From: a virus
IMG/VR virus record: IMGVR_UViG_3300031977_000602
Location: 1-37,500 of that record
Direction: 5' to 3' (one strand)
Length of the DNA: 37,500 bases
The notes below the pieces were generated by a model that was given only the letters and a program-made list of their open reading frames with translations, did not search any database and was not told the DNA's origin. Of the stretch, positions 6,736 through 16,734 are shown one piece after another. Within the stretch, counting starts at the first letter, position 1; the number at the start of each line of letters is the position of its first letter. The translations under genes were made by a program, and so were the position numbers.

Positions 6736-9700
6736 TTACTTGCGTTCAGGACCAAATAGCAACTGGTGCATAGTCAGTTCTTCACCTTCTGCAACAACAT
6801 CATACAAGTGTTCACCTGTCGCCCACGCTTGTGCTGTACCTGGTACACCGAGTGCTGCACCGACAAACTTAGTTGCACCTTTAGCTTGTCCTTTTGTGAT
6901 TTCCTCATCAGTGAAACCTGCTTCAACCAGTTGCGGAATAGTACGAGTACCCTGTTCAATAATAGATTGCATCGGTGAAATGTTGTACCCGAAGTCACCT
7001 GTCACAGCGTTAGCAATGTCACGAACAAACGGTACTGACTGAACAGGGTACATTGCAACTGCTGTCAGCATTCGTTGCAACTTCTCTTCTTCAGTCTCAT
7101 CTTCCTTGTCAAACTCACCACGCATCATCATCTCGAACAGTACAGGTATGGTGAACAAGAACATCGATTTAGCTGCAAGGTTTGTCACCGAGTAAGCACC
7201 AGACCTACCGCCTTTCACCAGGTCACGTTCCATATTCCACAGTGAGCTGAAGAACGTCATGAACATGGTGAACATGCGACCTGTCTCACTCTGACCACGC
7301 ATGATACGAGCAAGGTCTTTCGTTGCACCTGAACCTTGTACGTTCTCAACTACCCAGTCAGCGTATTGGAACGCACGAGTCTCATCACCCCATTCCTTCA
7401 TACCTTTAATGTACGAAGCGTGCCATGTTGGTAAGTCCACCAGATACGTTTGAATCAGTGCAATGTGCTTCATCGACGCTTCTTGCACAGCAGCCATCAG
7501 ACCACGCTTACCTTCAATACGCTTCATTGCGTTCTTGATCTCACGGTCCATTGTCTGTGCACGATGTTCCATCACCTTCGAGTTCTCAACAGCAAAGTCC
7601 CACGCTTGCTTCATTGTGGTTGTGCTTCCCAGGATACTGCGCATCGCTTGCATAGTGTTCGCAGTACCCACTTCAGCAAGTGCGTTCGACAAACCTGAAA
7701 TCTGAATGATACCAGTGGACGCTTTGAAACCCATTGCACCGAGTGTCACACCGAAACGTAGACGTTGCAGAATGTCATCCCAAAACATTTTCGTCGGTGC
7801 TTCACGACCGTCTTTAGCAATGTCATTCAACCAAGGTCGAAGTTGTGCATACTCTTCAGGACCTAACTTCTCTTTGATAGTCTGAGCCACACGTTGATCA
7901 CGGATCAGACGGTTGACCTCACGCACAGGGTCGTGGTGAGTGACGTAGTGTATCGCTTCTTGGAAGTGAGCAGGTACAACATCAAGACTCAATCTGATCG
8001 CATCGTAGAAACCAGTACGCTCATTCGTTGAACCAGTATTCACCGATGACTGAATGCTGCTGTTATTGCTGAACATCGATTCAGTTTCAGCGTTCAGTTT
8101 GTCTTCATTCTGTGCTGCACGATGACTTCTGTTCGGGTCATACTTCACAGGGTAGTAACCACCCTTGAATGTACCGAACGGTGTTTCAACAGGGGTCGCT
8201 TCGACTTTAGGTGGTACAAGCCCAGTGGTACGACGGTGCACTTCAGCAAGTTGCGGATATAACGTGTCCATCTGATCCCAAATCATCTGAACCATCTTCC
8301 AATCGGATTCAGTCATGTGACTCAACACCGCTTGCAGTTTACGGTTCTGCAATGTGATTTCAGCATCGTTGTCAGGGTTCGCCCATTTTTCACCGAGTAG
8401 TAGCTTTCTCAAGTTACCTTCGTTACCGGTGTTCAATGCAACAGCTAGGATCTGATGACCATACAAATTGTCATCGATTTCAGGGATGTAGATTTTACGG
8501 TTGTGACGCTTGATGGTTTCTTTGTCACGACCTTCAATTGCTTCCATCACAGGTTTACCGGCTTCATCCCACAGCTTGATTTCAGCGTTGTACGCATCGG
8601 TGAATGGTTGAACAAGAACCTGGTGACTGATACCGACACGCTCACCACCGTCAAGCCATGAAGCCATAAACGGGATTTTCGTCATCTGAGCCATCAACCA
8701 ACGACCCCACTTCTTACCTTCAACAACGTCAGTACGTTTCGACTTGAAGCGAGTTTCAACATTCTCATCCATGCTAGTAGTCCAGCGATCCACCAGCTTA
8801 TTGAACTCAATTTCTTCACCCATGCGTGTCAGCTTGTTAGCGTAACGTGCAACGTGCTCAATGTTCTTCACTGAGTCATCGATACCCTGAAGGTCGCTAT
8901 ATGCAACATTCTTCCAGTGGGTAACGTATGACTCATTCAGCACAGCGTTGTGAAGCACCAGACCATCACCGTCAACATCAACACGTTCACGCATCCATGA
9001 ATTAATGTCCTGGTTAACTTCGTCAACCTGCTTCAGTGATGCAGTTTTTCTGAACTCAAAACGTTCAAGGATTTTGGTGATCTGCTCCCAGTAGCCACCT
9101 TCAGCTTTCTGAATTTCTTCTCTGACTTTCTTCTTGTTGTAACGAGCCATGCGGTCAACGATCTTCGTTGTCTCATTTTTTGCCTCCGTTGCAGCCATAC
9201 CAAGATAGTAATTCAGTGCTTGACGCTGTTTAGCTTGTGCAGCACCTTCCTTGTTCCCTTCAGCCAACATGCGTGCAGACTCTTGAGCAGCACGAATCTC
9301 AGCCTTGCGATACTTACCAGGGTGAATCTCTCTGAATGACAACTGACCGATACGTTCTTCAGCAACCGACTTCATTGTTTGACGGTCAATGGTTCGCTGG
9401 TTCGTACCACGTGTGAGCACCTTCAGTTCATGCAGGATCAGCTTTCCACGTTCTTCGTTCATCACCGCTTCGTTAGCAAGTTGCTCAATTGTACCGTCAG
9501 TGAACGGGTCACCGTGGCGTTCAATCATCGCAGCCTCAGCATTAGCTTCAGCAGTCTCACGCATCGGTGGTGCAACGATCAGGTCGTTCAGCATCTGTGA
9601 GCCTGAGTCGTAACCGAGGAATGCAGCAGCTTCGTCAGGGTGAATACCTTTCTGACCTTTCGCAGTCATACCACGAAGTTTGTCAGGGATACGTGTTGAT

Positions 9701-12700
9701 GTGCGACCCAGTTTGTCAGTCTTCTCTTCACCGATCATCTCTTTCACGGTGGCATGGTCGAGTTTAATATCACCGTCACGTAGACGTGCAGCAGTTGCAT
9801 AAACCTTTTCACCAGATAGGCGACTCATCTCTTCATCAACCAGATCGGCTTTCTCTTCCTTCCACCATTGCTTAGTCTTGCGAGTCAGTGATGCCATGAG
9901 TTTGTCACGCAGTGTTTCAGACTGAACGTCCTTGACCTTACCTTGACGCTTCTGATAATCAGCAAACTCTTCAGTCGTCATACCAGCCATTGCAGCATCG
10001 GTGAACATCGGTTCAACTCGTGCACGTGACTCAGCAGCAGCAATTTGTTCTTCGGTGGCAAGTAGTCGGTCAAACACCTGACGCATCTCGTTGTCGAGCT
10101 TCACGTTCAACTGTCCACGCAACGCCTGGTAAATCTGTGACAACCAGCGTGCAAAAGTTCTGAATGCGTTACGCAGTTCAATACTTGGTGCTTTACCTTC
10201 CATTAGGTAAGTCTCGAAGCCACGAGCAAACTGTTCATGAGTAGCACGACGGATTGCAGCATCTTTGTCAGTGTTACCGGTTGTACCTGTTTCAAGGTAG
10301 TTCACCACACTTGCTTCATTGATGGTCTTGTCGCTGGTAGTACGCTCACCCTGCTTCAGTGGGTCGAACTGACCGTTGAGATACTTAGTTGCTTCAGCAG
10401 CTACATCTTCAGCGTTGCGCTTGTACCAGTTATTAATGCTTGCACCGAGTTCAGTACCTGATTGCAGTTCCATCTCATACATGAAGTGTGAGAACTCATG
10501 AAGGAATGTTGACAGGTCAGCAGATTCAGTCAGACGGATGATACTGTTCTCAGGGTCGTAGTAACCACGAGCAGCACCGGTGTCTGGTTGCTTCTGGAAC
10601 AACAACTTGCTCAGTTTAGATACGACTTCGTTTCTTGAACCTTCAACATTCTGGTCATATCTGCGAATCTTCAGACCGTGAGACTTCAACCGGTCAACTG
10701 TTTCCTTTGATGCGTTCTTCGGTACAACAGCAGTGTCAAACTCTGACAACTGCATTGCACGTTGAACTTTAGTCTCGAAGTATTCAGTCGGTAACGCTGC
10801 CAGATATTTACCCAGGTCATCGATTATCTTCTTAGCTTCAGGACTGTTACCGAATGCTTCACGCACCCCTTTCGGACCTTCAGTGATTGCTTCAGCAACA
10901 TCGTTACCATAACCCCACCCATCGGTGTCATACTTGTAGTACGGCTTCAACTGCTCCAACGCTTCTTCAAACTTAACAGCAGACTCTTCCTTGATAACGT
11001 CCATCTCTTCAGATGTGACAAACTTATCACGTGACGCTTGCACCTTCTCTTTCGTGGATAACTCGTTAGCGTAGCGTGAGCGTACTGAAGCCACACCGTA
11101 GTTCATACCTTCACCGCCTTGCAGGGTTTTGGTCATCTCACGCACGACGTTGTTCAGTGTGTATTCAGCATACTTACGGTCACCAGATGGTGTGTAACCT
11201 TTGAATAACTGTTTCTTTGAAACAAGACCTGAGTAGGTTTCAGTCAACCAGTCTTTGAAGTCAGCACGCAACTTAGTGTTCTGATTCTTCTTGGCTAAGT
11301 CTTCACGGAATTTATCCTGATCAAACCCTTCACGGACTTTGCGAACATCACTGACAGCACTGGTGATCAGGTTTCGTTTCGGTTGTGTGAAATCAAGCTC
11401 GAAGTCACCAGACTCTTTCAGTTGGTCTTCGTATGCTTTCTGTGCTCTACGACGACGCAGTGAAGGACTACCGCCAGAAACGGTGTCAGTGATTTGCTCA
11501 TCACCTTTGAAGTATGCTACACCTTTGTTTTCATCATCTGGTACACGACGAAGCTCAACACCTTCAGGTAGTTTGATTTCAAACCAGTCTGCTGCAACGT
11601 CATTGATAACAGCAAGATCAGCGTCAGAAGGGTTTTCACCAAACGCTGCAACCATGTCGTCGTATTGCTTTTTGTAGATGTCAGCGACTGCTTGCTTCAG
11701 CTTGTCACTGTCAGCAAGGTCATTGTTGTCCACACCTTCAACCGCTTTTGACAACGGTGTTTTCTTCATCTTTTTCAGTTTCGGTGCTTTGCCAACAGTA
11801 GTCAGCCAATGGTTAAACACCACATCTTTATCCAGATCAGATATTTCACTGATGTCGTACAGTGGTCGTAACCCTGTACCTTCAGCAGATTGCTCAATGC
11901 TGTCAGTCAACTGACGAAGCTCTTTCTGCTTATAGCTATCAACTGAACGAGGTTGACGTGCTGAATAGATGTCAGCGTCAAATGTCTTGAATGTCGGGTC
12001 ATCAAGTACACTAGGATCAGCAATCAGCGACACTTCACCGAAGTTAGTGAAACCACCTTTGTCAATGTTGGTAACCGCAATCGAAGGTGCAGCCATGCCA
12101 CCGAGGTCTTCAACTGCTGCAAGCCCTGGTTCACTGATGTTGTGGACCACTGCAAGGTTCTTCGGTGGTTGTGTAACATCTATCTCATCAACTGACGACT
12201 GGAACAGTGCATCATCAGCAACTTCCTGTTCAAGCACCTGCTCACCTTCAAGGCGTGCACGCTCACCGGTTTGTGGTCCTTCGATGGTCAGACCTGCTGA
12301 CTCATAGACTTCCTGAACACTGCGACCTGTACGACGTGCCTGAGCAGTCGCCCATGCAGGGACAATTTGTGCCATTGTTGAAGCGTTAGCAGGACTCACC
12401 ACACCGGTGTCAACCAGTTGGTCACGAACCTGTGTGTAAATCTCTTGTGCTTCGACGTACTCTGATGCGTTCTCATTCGCTTCATCCAGCAACGACTTCA
12501 CATAGTTCTGAGTCTCAACTTTGTGCTGTTCCTGACGGAATGGTGAAACGGTTTCCTCACTCATCGTCATGTGGTCACGCAATTGTGTGAACGCTTCAGT
12601 ACCGGCAACGTCACCCATGAAATCTTCTACAGGGATAGCAACATCAGCACCAGTTGCACGTGACTCACGCACAGCGTTGTCGAGCACCTTCAGTGCAGGA

Positions 12701-14067
12701 TCAGCGTCAATCTCTTCACGAGTTTTACCTTGCAGATACAACGCAGTTTGCACACCGTCAATGAACACGTTGGTGTTGTTCTCACCGTCAGCTTCACGCA
12801 CAAACTGCTTGAATGATTCAACGTCACGTTCACGCAGCTTCGACGAAACTGAGTCAGCACTCAACTTGTCAATATTCTCTTGCTCAATAGCACCTTTGGT
12901 TTCGGTTTGCTGTTCAGTCTGTGATAGCTTTTCCACAGTTTTATTCACAGCAGTAGCAGCAGTGATCTGAGTACCACCAGCTACGATTGTAGCGATAGCA
13001 GTCACCGCTTGACGACGCATCTGGATCTCAACAATTTCTTGTGCAGATGTGGCGTTCTCTAATTCTTTATCAAGTCCGAACATGTACGAGTTGACTGTCT
13101 GCAATGCAGTAGCAAGTTGCTCAGTACCCATCTCACGCACGACGAACTTCAGTGCGTCTTTTTTCAGACCTTTACTTTGACCGGTGATGATAGTTTCAAG
13201 TGTGCCAGTCGGTAACAGTTCAGTACCCACTTCAATTGCGGCATCGATACCAGCGTACCATTGCGCTTCTTCAGGGGTCAGACCTTCAGCACGACTGTCA
13301 CCGTATGAACCTGCATACGTCTGAGCACCAACGGTGAACAGTAACGGTGCAGTACGACCACGTGATAACACAGTCAAACCAATACCAGGTAACATGTTAG
13401 CAATTGACTCGACACCTGCACGAACACCTTCTTGTACAATGTTCATGTCTTCAGGGGTCAGGTCTTGACGTTCTTTCTGGAGTTCTTGGATTTCACCGAC
13501 TAATCGATTCGCAGCTTCTTCTTTAGCAGCAATGAACTCTTCACGAGTCAGATCAGGATTGTAGTCGTCTGAGATGGCATAAAGCAGGTCAGGGTCAATA
13601 TCAATCAACCCACTGAGCAAACCGTCTTGTGGTTGAAACTGCTTCAGCGTGTCTTCGATACCTTTTAGTTTGAACCCTTTGTATTGAGTCTGGAAGCCAA
13701 CGCTGATCGCACCACCTAAACCGTCGAACGTCTTTTCAATACCTTCAAGTAAACCAGCAGTCACGTCTTCCTGTGCAATGACTGCGTTGTTCACATTGGA
13801 GGTTAAGAAGTTGGAAGTCTTCGGTGCACGTGTGGTCATACCTTCAAGGTTGATCTGGTCTAACTTCAGCTTGTGCTCTACTTGTTCAGGGTTCGATTGC
13901 ACAGCGAACTCAGGTACACCAGACGCTTGACTCAGCTTAACAGTCTGAGCATGTTGGTCTGGATTGACCTTCACCGCTTCAGACATTGTTGCATTGAGCT
14001 GTGTCTCTTTTTCTTCGTTTATCCCGAAGCTACCGAGGTCAATGTTCTCTAAGTTCAAATCTGCCAT
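6736..14067 (-). CDS. Giant DNA-ejection (internal virion) protein with zincin-like motif
   Basis: 2443 residues, one fifth of the window. It occupies the place of T7 gp16 but is almost twice as long. An HEFSH motif (HExxH) at residues 1190-1194 is followed by THEQFARGFE at 1276-1285, whose E1278 could be the third zinc ligand, as in gluzincin-type peptidases. An N-terminal region (about 215-290) is hydrophobic and amphipathic. Near the C-terminus, FTMFMTFFSSLWNMERDL and SMFLFTIPVLFEMMM could contact membranes. No SLT transglycosylase motif was found. The protein is probably packed in the capsid and ejected to form a channel across the envelope. The protease activity is predicted, not shown. 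Confidence 0.85.
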   Translation of the reverse strand: MADLNLENIDLGSFGINEEKETQLNATMSEAVKVNPDQHAQTVKLSQASGVPEFAVQSNPEQVEHKLKLDQINLEGMTTRAPKTSNFLTSNVNNAVIAQEDVTAGLLEGIEKTFDGLGGAISVGFQTQYKGFKLKGIEDTLKQFQPQDGLLSGLIDIDPDLLYAISDDYNPDLTREEFIAAKEEAANRLVGEIQELQKERQDLTPEDMNIVQEGVRAGVESIANMLPGIGLTVLSRGRTAPLLFTVGAQTYAGSYGDSRAEGLTPEEAQWYAGIDAAIEVGTELLPTGTLETIITGQSKGLKKDALKFVVREMGTEQLATALQTVNSYMFGLDKELENATSAQEIVEIQMRRQAVTAIATIVAGGTQITAATAVNKTVEKLSQTEQQTETKGAIEQENIDKLSADSVSSKLRERDVESFKQFVREADGENNTNVFIDGVQTALYLQGKTREEIDADPALKVLDNAVRESRATGADVAIPVEDFMGDVAGTEAFTQLRDHMTMSEETVSPFRQEQHKVETQNYVKSLLDEANENASEYVEAQEIYTQVRDQLVDTGVVSPANASTMAQIVPAWATAQARRTGRSVQEVYESAGLTIEGPQTGERARLEGEQVLEQEVADDALFQSSVDEIDVTQPPKNLAVVHNISEPGLAAVEDLGGMAAPSIAVTNIDKGGFTNFGEVSLIADPSVLDDPTFKTFDADIYSARQPRSVDSYKQKELRQLTDSIEQSAEGTGLRPLYDISEISDLDKDVVFNHWLTTVGKAPKLKKMKKTPLSKAVEGVDNNDLADSDKLKQAVADIYKKQYDDMVAAFGENPSDADLAVINDVAADWFEIKLPEGVELRRVPDDENKGVAYFKGDEQITDTVSGGSPSLRRRRAQKAYEDQLKESGDFELDFTQPKRNLITSAVSDVRKVREGFDQDKFREDLAKKNQNTKLRADFKDWLTETYSGLVSKKQLFKGYTPSGDRKYAEYTLNNVVREMTKTLQGGEGMNYGVASVRSRYANELSTKEKVQASRDKFVTSEEMDVIKEESAVKFEEALEQLKPYYKYDTDGWGYGNDVAEAITEGPKGVREAFGNSPEAKKIIDDLGKYLAALPTEYFETKVQRAMQLSEFDTAVVPKNASKETVDRLKSHGLKIRRYDQNVEGSRNEVVSKLSKLLFQKQPDTGAARGYYDPENSIIRLTESADLSTFLHEFSHFMYEMELQSGTELGASINNWYKRNAEDVAAEATKYLNGQFDPLKQGERTTSDKTINEASVVNYLETGTTGNTDKDAAIRRATHEQFARGFETYLMEGKAPSIELRNAFRTFARWLSQIYQALRGQLNVKLDNEMRQVFDRLLATEEQIAAAESRARVEPMFTDAAMAGMTTEEFADYQKRQGKVKDVQSETLRDKLMASLTRKTKQWWKEEKADLVDEEMSRLSGEKVYATAARLRDGDIKLDHATVKEMIGEEKTDKLGRTSTRIPDKLRGMTAKGQKGIHPDEAAAFLGYDSGSQMLNDLIVAPPMRETAEANAEAAMIERHGDPFTDGTIEQLANEAVMNEERGKLILHELKVLTRGTNQRTIDRQTMKSVAEERIGQLSFREIHPGKYRKAEIRAAQESARMLAEGNKEGAAQAKQRQALNYYLGMAATEAKNETTKIVDRMARYNKKKVREEIQKAEGGYWEQITKILERFEFRKTASLKQVDEVNQDINSWMRERVDVDGDGLVLHNAVLNESYVTHWKNVAYSDLQGIDDSVKNIEHVARYANKLTRMGEEIEFNKLVDRWTTSMDENVETRFKSKRTDVVEGKKWGRWLMAQMTKIPFMASWLDGGERVGISHQVLVQPFTDAYNAEIKLWDEAGKPVMEAIEGRDKETIKRHNRKIYIPEIDDNLYGHQILAVALNTGNEGNLRKLLLGEKWANPDNDAEITLQNRKLQAVLSHMTESDWKMVQMIWDQMDTLYPQLAEVHRRTTGLVPPKVEATPVETPFGTFKGGYYPVKYDPNRSHRAAQNEDKLNAETESMFSNNSSIQSSVNTGSTNERTGFYDAIRLSLDVVPAHFQEAIHYVTHHDPVREVNRLIRDQRVAQTIKEKLGPEEYAQLRPWLNDIAKDGREAPTKMFWDDILQRLRFGVTLGAMGFKASTGIIQISGLSNALAEVGTANTMQAMRSILGSTTTMKQAWDFAVENSKVMEHRAQTMDREIKNAMKRIEGKRGLMAAVQEASMKHIALIQTYLVDLPTWHASYIKGMKEWGDETRAFQYADWVVENVQGSGATKDLARIMRGQSETGRMFTMFMTFFSSLWNMERDLVKGGRSGAYSVTNLAAKSMFLFTIPVLFEMMMRGEFDKEDETEEEKLQRMLTAVAMYPVQSVPFVRDIANAVTGDFGYNISPMQSIIEQGTRTIPQLVEAGFTDEEITKGQAKGATKFVGAALGVPGTAQAWATGEHLYDVVAEGEELTMHQLLFGPERK

Positions 14068-15698
14068 TATTTAGTCGCCTGTCGTTGAGCTTTTAGGAGG
14101 TTGTCAGCAGTCACCGGTATCCCATTGCTACGCAAGAACTCTGATAGCACTCGCATGTTCTGTGGTGGTATGTCTGTGACACTTTGTTCCGCATCAGGGT
14201 ATAAGAACCCAACACCGAACGCACTACGTTCAATAGTAACCTCACGAGTCAGATCTGACAACACATCAGTAAATTCTTGCGATGTCAATTGACCGTCTTT
14301 TTGTTGCTCACGATACTTCACTTCACTGTCAAGCAGGTCATAGAAAGCATCAGCTTGTTTACGTTTATCATCGTTCCATTTAGTCTTCTTACCCAGTATC
14401 TGCTCAACAGCAGCAGTGGTCTGAGCACTACGAGTACGACCAACCTGGTGATCAATCTTCTCGCTTACAGTACCTGTACCTCTTGCACTCTTCACCGCAC
14501 TAATCAACTTGTTACGTTCAGCAGGTGCAAGTTGAGAAATGTGGTCAGCAGGGTTCACTTTCGCAAGTTCTTCCTTCGGTAACGTCATCAGATCAGAATA
14601 CAAATTCCAATCAGTCACCACAGGTTTTCCGGTTTCAAGACTCTTCTTCTGTTTAGCACTGAGTCGTTCCCACCCTTCAGGGTCTTCAGCTTGGAATGTT
14701 TCAGCACTACCACCGTCGTAGATGTGCATCTCAGCAGCGTCAAACGAGTCAGCTTGTGCTTCAGACTCAGCTTGCTTCTTCAGGTTAAACTGGCGCATTG
14801 CTTCGGTCATAGTTTTAGCACGACGTTCAGGGTCTTCAATGGTGTTCACTTCGTTACGGATGTCTTCACGACTGTCATACTGGTCAGCCAGACGTGCACC
14901 GGTGATAACAGCTTGTTGCGAGTCGCTTTGAATCTTTTCAGCTTTAGCCTTGTCAGCAATCGCTTTTTCGAGTTTGATTCTGTCAGGACCTTCTAAACGA
15001 TCACCGTACTTGTCGAACAACGCTTGACCATCTGCTGAACTATTGCTGGTGGCTGTTGCAATAGCTGTCTTGTTGAATGATGAGTCATAGGTCTGCAACC
15101 GTTCAGCAGTTGCTTCAGGTCCAATACCTTCAAGTTCAGCAGCATCCAACACCGCTTGACGACCTACCGCATTCTGCACCGCTAACTGGTCAGGTTGATT
15201 CCAATACAGTGAAGCATTTTCAACAGTGTTCTCGACTTGTGAGTTGATGGTGGCAACTTCCCAGGCTTTCAGTCCTTTAGCTGAATGACGTGCAATATCA
15301 GCCTGACTGCGTGTGATCTGCACTGTTGACGACTTGTCGAACATCGCACGAGCATTGGAGTTCAAACCTTCACCATACTGCTGTTGCAGTTTCTGCAATG
15401 CTTCACTCGTGGCTGCTGCATTGTCGTATGCGTTCTTACCTTGTGAATTGAAGTAACCACTTTCAGGGTTGAAGAACAGATTATTCTTGTCACGCTCGAA
15501 TGCCACCAACGCTTCTTCAGCAGATGTGGTGTCGATGCGCTGCACCATCTGTGCACCGGCTTGAGCTACTGACGCAAGACCTTCTGCTGCTTGCAGGTTT
15601 GAACGAAACACAGCATTCCCTGCTGAAGCATCAGCACGTGGTTGTCTGGCTATCTGAGTTTGAACACGAGGTTCACCGTACTGTGCTACTTTTGGCAT
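14067..15698 (-). CDS. Internal virion / ejection protein (T7 gp15 position)
   Basis: 543 residues, rich in Ala, Gln and charged residues and predicted to be almost all helix. The N-terminus MPKVAQYGEPRVQTQIARQP resembles the start of other podoviral ejection proteins. The order (after a gp14-like protein, before the giant protein) matches T7 gp15, which lines the ejectosome. No enzymatic motif was found. It shares a TAATG overlap with both neighbours, so stoichiometry may be set by coupled translation. Confidence 0.82.
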   Translation of the reverse strand: MPKVAQYGEPRVQTQIARQPRADASAGNAVFRSNLQAAEGLASVAQAGAQMVQRIDTTSAEEALVAFERDKNNLFFNPESGYFNSQGKNAYDNAAATSEALQKLQQQYGEGLNSNARAMFDKSSTVQITRSQADIARHSAKGLKAWEVATINSQVENTVENASLYWNQPDQLAVQNAVGRQAVLDAAELEGIGPEATAERLQTYDSSFNKTAIATATSNSSADGQALFDKYGDRLEGPDRIKLEKAIADKAKAEKIQSDSQQAVITGARLADQYDSREDIRNEVNTIEDPERRAKTMTEAMRQFNLKKQAESEAQADSFDAAEMHIYDGGSAETFQAEDPEGWERLSAKQKKSLETGKPVVTDWNLYSDLMTLPKEELAKVNPADHISQLAPAERNKLISAVKSARGTGTVSEKIDHQVGRTRSAQTTAAVEQILGKKTKWNDDKRKQADAFYDLLDSEVKYREQQKDGQLTSQEFTDVLSDLTREVTIERSAFGVGFLYPDAEQSVTDIPPQNMRVLSEFLRSNGIPVTADNLLKAQRQATK

Positions 15699-16273
15699 TA
15701 TGCGACTCCTACTAATGGATCACCAATCTGCCCTGTGGAGCTGATAGGACTTGGTGTACCTGCTAACACGGTAGCTGAACTGGTCGGTGTGAACCATTTA
15801 TCAGCCACACCTGAACCTGCTACACCAGCAGCACCTTGAAGCAACGACCCGACTGCTGCACTTTGACCTGCTGATCGGTTGAAGTCAGCCTGGTTAGTCA
15901 GTAAATCGGATTGTGATTGCAGTGATTCAACTTGTGCGTCGTAGTTGCTACGGATACGAAGTGCATCAGCTTCACCGAGCGCAATGGTATCTTCCTGAAG
16001 TTGCAGTGCTGAACCTGATCCAAGATCAACATTCGCAGCACCAAGTTGAGCACGCTGCTTAGACAACAGTTCAGCAGTGCGACGACGTTGCAAGTTCTCT
16101 TCTTCAACGCTTTTGTTTTGCACTTCTTGTGCTTCATTCTCAGCCACAGCAGCGTTGTATTCATTCACACCGGCTTGATACTTACTTTGCTGTACTTGCG
16201 TGTAGCCTGTGTACGCAGCAGACGCTGCTGCTGTTACTGCTGTTACCGCCATTATCGTTGTTGGTTCGCACAT
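15698..16273 (-). CDS. Internal virion protein (T7 gp14-like)
   Basis: 191 residues. The N-terminus MCEPTTIMAVTAVTAAASAAYTGY looks like a short membrane-inserting segment. A long helical stretch follows, with NEYNAAVAENEAQ and RRRTAELLSKQRAQLG, then ANVDLGSGSALQLQ and a Gly/Ser/Pro-rich tail. This arrangement, including the AANVDLGSGS.L.L motif, is characteristic of podoviral gp14-type ejection proteins, which in T7 form the outer-membrane part of the ejection channel. It is coupled by TAATG overlaps to the genes on both sides. Confidence 0.87.
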   Translation of the reverse strand: MCEPTTIMAVTAVTAAASAAYTGYTQVQQSKYQAGVNEYNAAVAENEAQEVQNKSVEEENLQRRRTAELLSKQRAQLGAANVDLGSGSALQLQEDTIALGEADALRIRSNYDAQVESLQSQSDLLTNQADFNRSAGQSAAVGSLLQGAAGVAGSGVADKWFTPTSSATVLAGTPSPISSTGQIGDPLVGVA

Positions 16274-16734
16274 CAGCGTGACCTCTCTAAATAAAATCGA
16301 TGAAACAGTTCACCATCAGGACCGTAAGGGATCGGGTCGTCAATTGTGAACCCTAACCATTTTAACCACTGAACACTGCTTGTATTCTTCCCATGAACCA
16401 TGTTACACAAACGGGGACAAATAGTCAGCATCTCATCGATCACAGGTTTGGTCTGACGAAAGAACTCTTTCTTGTATTTCATTGCTCTATTAGCACCGAG
16501 CATCCACACGACACCACTGCCTGACAACACGTCACGCTTAACCAGACCAATCATCACCAGTGGCTCACCGTCGCACATTGCGACTGTCGAGAAGTCAGAC
16601 GCTTCCCAACCTTTCATCATCGACTCTAACGGTGTGTGATGGTTTGAAGCCCACACTTCATTTGCGTCTGCTTGTCGCATATCTGCCGCAATCGATTCGA
16701 CCATCTCAACTGTGGGTCTTACAAACTCAATCAT
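16273..16734 (-). CDS. T7 gp13-like protein, GNAT-like fold (DUF2833)
   Basis: 153 residues. MIEFVRPTVEMVESIAADMRQAD, then a central AMCDGEPLVMIGLV strand, GSGVVWMLG, and a C-terminal WLKWLGFTIDDPIPYGPDG.LFHRF end give the signature of DUF2833/T7 gp13-type proteins, which have an acetyltransferase-like fold. The usual acetyl-CoA loop R/Q-x-x-G-x-G/A is not evident, so catalysis is doubtful. In T7, gp13 is needed for virion assembly. The gene lies between tail tube B and the gp14-like protein, as in T7. Confidence 0.85.
   Translation of the reverse strand: MIEFVRPTVEMVESIAADMRQADANEVWASNHHTPLESMMKGWEASDFSTVAMCDGEPLVMIGLVKRDVLSGSGVVWMLGANRAMKYKKEFFRQTKPVIDEMLTICPRLCNMVHGKNTSSVQWLKWLGFTIDDPIPYGPDGELFHRFYLERSR

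Noticed and set aside
6740-12970. Plus-strand open frames opposite the giant ejection gene (such as 11339-11677, 11969-12307 and 12569-12970)
   Set aside because: They lack ribosome binding sites, have Ser/Cys-rich antisense-type composition and lie fully inside a convincing gene on the other strand.
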